Positions 63,038 to 64,000 of a stretch of 64,000 nt of DNA are shown one piece after another. Within the stretch, counting starts at the first letter, position 1, and each line of letters starts with the position of its first letter. The translations under genes were made by a program, and so were the position numbers. The notes below the pieces were generated by a model. The model was not told where the DNA came from, searched no databases, and saw nothing but the letters and a program-made list of their open reading frames with translations. The stretch is from Bacteroidota bacterium (GTDB lineage: Bacteria; Bacteroidota; Bacteroidia; UKL13-3): positions 1 to 64,000 of the forward strand of contig JAIXSO010000005.1 of assembly GCA_027484685.1 (NCBI GenBank). The letters run 5' to 3'.

Positions 63038-64000
63038 ATGGCATTAAGTAGATTTTGGTCTTTTATTATAGCGTTAAGCATTATTTTTATTTTTTATATG
63101 CTTGGCAGCAACCAAATGTATAACCTTGGCCAATTGGTTAATGGAAAACAAAACGATGCTTTGGTGGTGGCCGAGTTTCAGGCAACTCATTTTCAACAAA
63201 CTGATTCGGTTTTATTTGCCAATATGCAATTAAATAAAGCTACCGGTTTTGCTCAAAACGATACCGTTTACAGGCTTTTAGATAACGGAATAGTAGAAGT
63301 TTGTAAAGGCAAACAATCGGCTGATGGCATTTTTGTTACATGTAAAAATACCATAATCGATATTTGGCTGCCCTTAATTGGCTATTTAACTTTTTTCTGT
63401 GGTTTATTGCATTTATTAAACGATTCGAATGCCATTACCAAATTAGCTAAAGTATTAACACCATTTTTTGTAAAAATATTTCCTGAATTGCCCAAAGGAC
63501 ATGCGGCTTACGGTTTTATGACCATGAATTTTGCCGCTAATTTTTTAGGATTGGATAATGCCGCAACTCCTTTTGGATTAAAAGCCATGGAAAGCATGCA
63601 GGAAGTAAATGCCGATAAAGAAAAGGCTTCTAATAGTCAAATTATGTTTTTGTGTTTGCATGCTGCTGGTTTAACTTTAATTCCAACCTCAATAATTGGT
63701 TATAGAGCAGCGCAAAATGCGGTAAACCCTTCAGATATTATGTTGCCAACCATTATTACTTCGTTTGTAGGAACATTGGCAGCTTTAATTTTTGTAAGTA
63801 TCAAACAACGAATTAACTTGATTAATTTAGTAGTTATTGGATTTGTAACAGCAGTGAGTGCTTTAATTGGTTTGGTTTTATTTTATGTAAATAAATTAGA
63901 TGGAATTGAAAAATTTCACTTTACGGGCAATTTGAGTAATGGTGTTTTGTTATTTATTATTTTAGCCATAATTGGGTATGGTATTTTAAACGAAAAAGTG
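63038..64000 (+). CDS. SpmA-like nucleoside-recognition membrane protein (partial, runs past the window)
   Basis: The frame opens with MALSRFWSFIIALSIIFIFY and is still open at the window's last codon (321 codons seen). FFCGLLHLLNDSNAITKLAKVLTPF, then MNFAANFLGLDNAATPFGLKAMESMQ and the conserved AAGLTLIPTSIIGYRA, match the spore-maturation-protein A / nucleoside-recognition (Gate) family. Bacteroidota members are fused SpmA-SpmB; the rest would lie beyond this window. An extra periplasmic domain of about 85 residues sits between the first two helices. Confidence 0.85.
   Translation, partial: MALSRFWSFIIALSIIFIFYMLGSNQMYNLGQLVNGKQNDALVVAEFQATHFQQTDSVLFANMQLNKATGFAQNDTVYRLLDNGIVEVCKGKQSADGIFVTCKNTIIDIWLPLIGYLTFFCGLLHLLNDSNAITKLAKVLTPFFVKIFPELPKGHAAYGFMTMNFAANFLGLDNAATPFGLKAMESMQEVNADKEKASNSQIMFLCLHAAGLTLIPTSIIGYRAAQNAVNPSDIMLPTIITSFVGTLAALIFVSIKQRINLINLVVIGFVTAVSALIGLVLFYVNKLDGIEKFHFTGNLSNGVLLFIILAIIGYGILNEKV

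Overview
The window looks like a stretch of chromosome from a low-GC member of the Bacteroidota. The evidence is the gene content and style: type IX secretion (T9SS) C-terminal sorting domains on secreted proteins (30413-36253, 55307-56008, plus an orphan fragment at 52161-52451), a carboxypeptidase-regulatory-type TonB receptor, a GH3/beta-lactamase fusion, SecD-SecF as one polypeptide, many Cys lipoproteins, A-rich leaders instead of Shine-Dalgarno sites, and -7 elements resembling TAnnTTTG. I would not name a genus. No rRNA, tRNA, CRISPR array, prophage or intact transposase was seen.

Layout. 0.1-4.5 kb: secDF and an ExbB/ExbD pair. 4.6-21.6 kb: a region devoted mostly to short organic acids and aldehydes. 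It holds a propionate-type acyl-CoA ligase in an apparent operon with a free receiver, a transporter-like histidine kinase and a small membrane protein; then an MFS carboxylate-type transporter, an outer-membrane porin and a zinc-ribbon/HTH protein resembling the N-terminus of IS1-type transposases; then a divergent AraC regulator and aldehyde dehydrogenase with a DUF779 partner; then an AEC transporter and acetyl-CoA synthetase. Together these could take up small acids, oxidise aldehyde to acid, and activate acid to acyl-CoA. 22.0-25.7 kb: menC, a large membrane/TPR protein and a DciA-like protein. 25.8-30.4 kb: a GH3-serine hydrolase fusion followed by 1.6 kb of hairpin repeats. 30.4-37.7 kb: a 1946-residue T9SS surface protein, a mini-protein with a PID-CTERM-like tail, and a membrane protein. 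37.7-44.7 kb: exonuclease, AlkD-like glycosylase, LemA with two TPM proteins, rhomboid protease. 44.8-50.5 kb: lysS, icd, pdhA, a TPR protein, ribH. 50.6-53.3 kb: a patchy accessory stretch with lipoproteins, an XRE regulator and two truncated genes. 53.5-64 kb: a LysM glucosaminidase, a T9SS protein, a SerB-SerA fusion, a TonB receptor, a ClC channel and the start of a SpmA-like protein.

Most notable observations: (1) the SerB-SerA fusion at 56097-57893 keeps an intact phosphatase, NAD-fold and serine-binding ACT motif, but the dehydrogenase active-site Arg and His are replaced, suggesting a dead dehydrogenase used as a regulatory module; (2) two copies of a five-hairpin element (about 21705-21970 and 39281-39545) whose 27-bp stems differ by four fully compensatory base-pair changes plus one G-U pair, so the fold is under selection; (3) an acyl-carrier-like protein whose phosphopantetheine Ser is Ala; (4) a 21-bp-spaced direct repeat between the AraC gene and the aldehyde dehydrogenase gene that looks like the AraC operator; (5) the kinase-receiver-ligase operon, which resembles the CrbS/acs arrangement but whose receiver has no DNA-binding domain.
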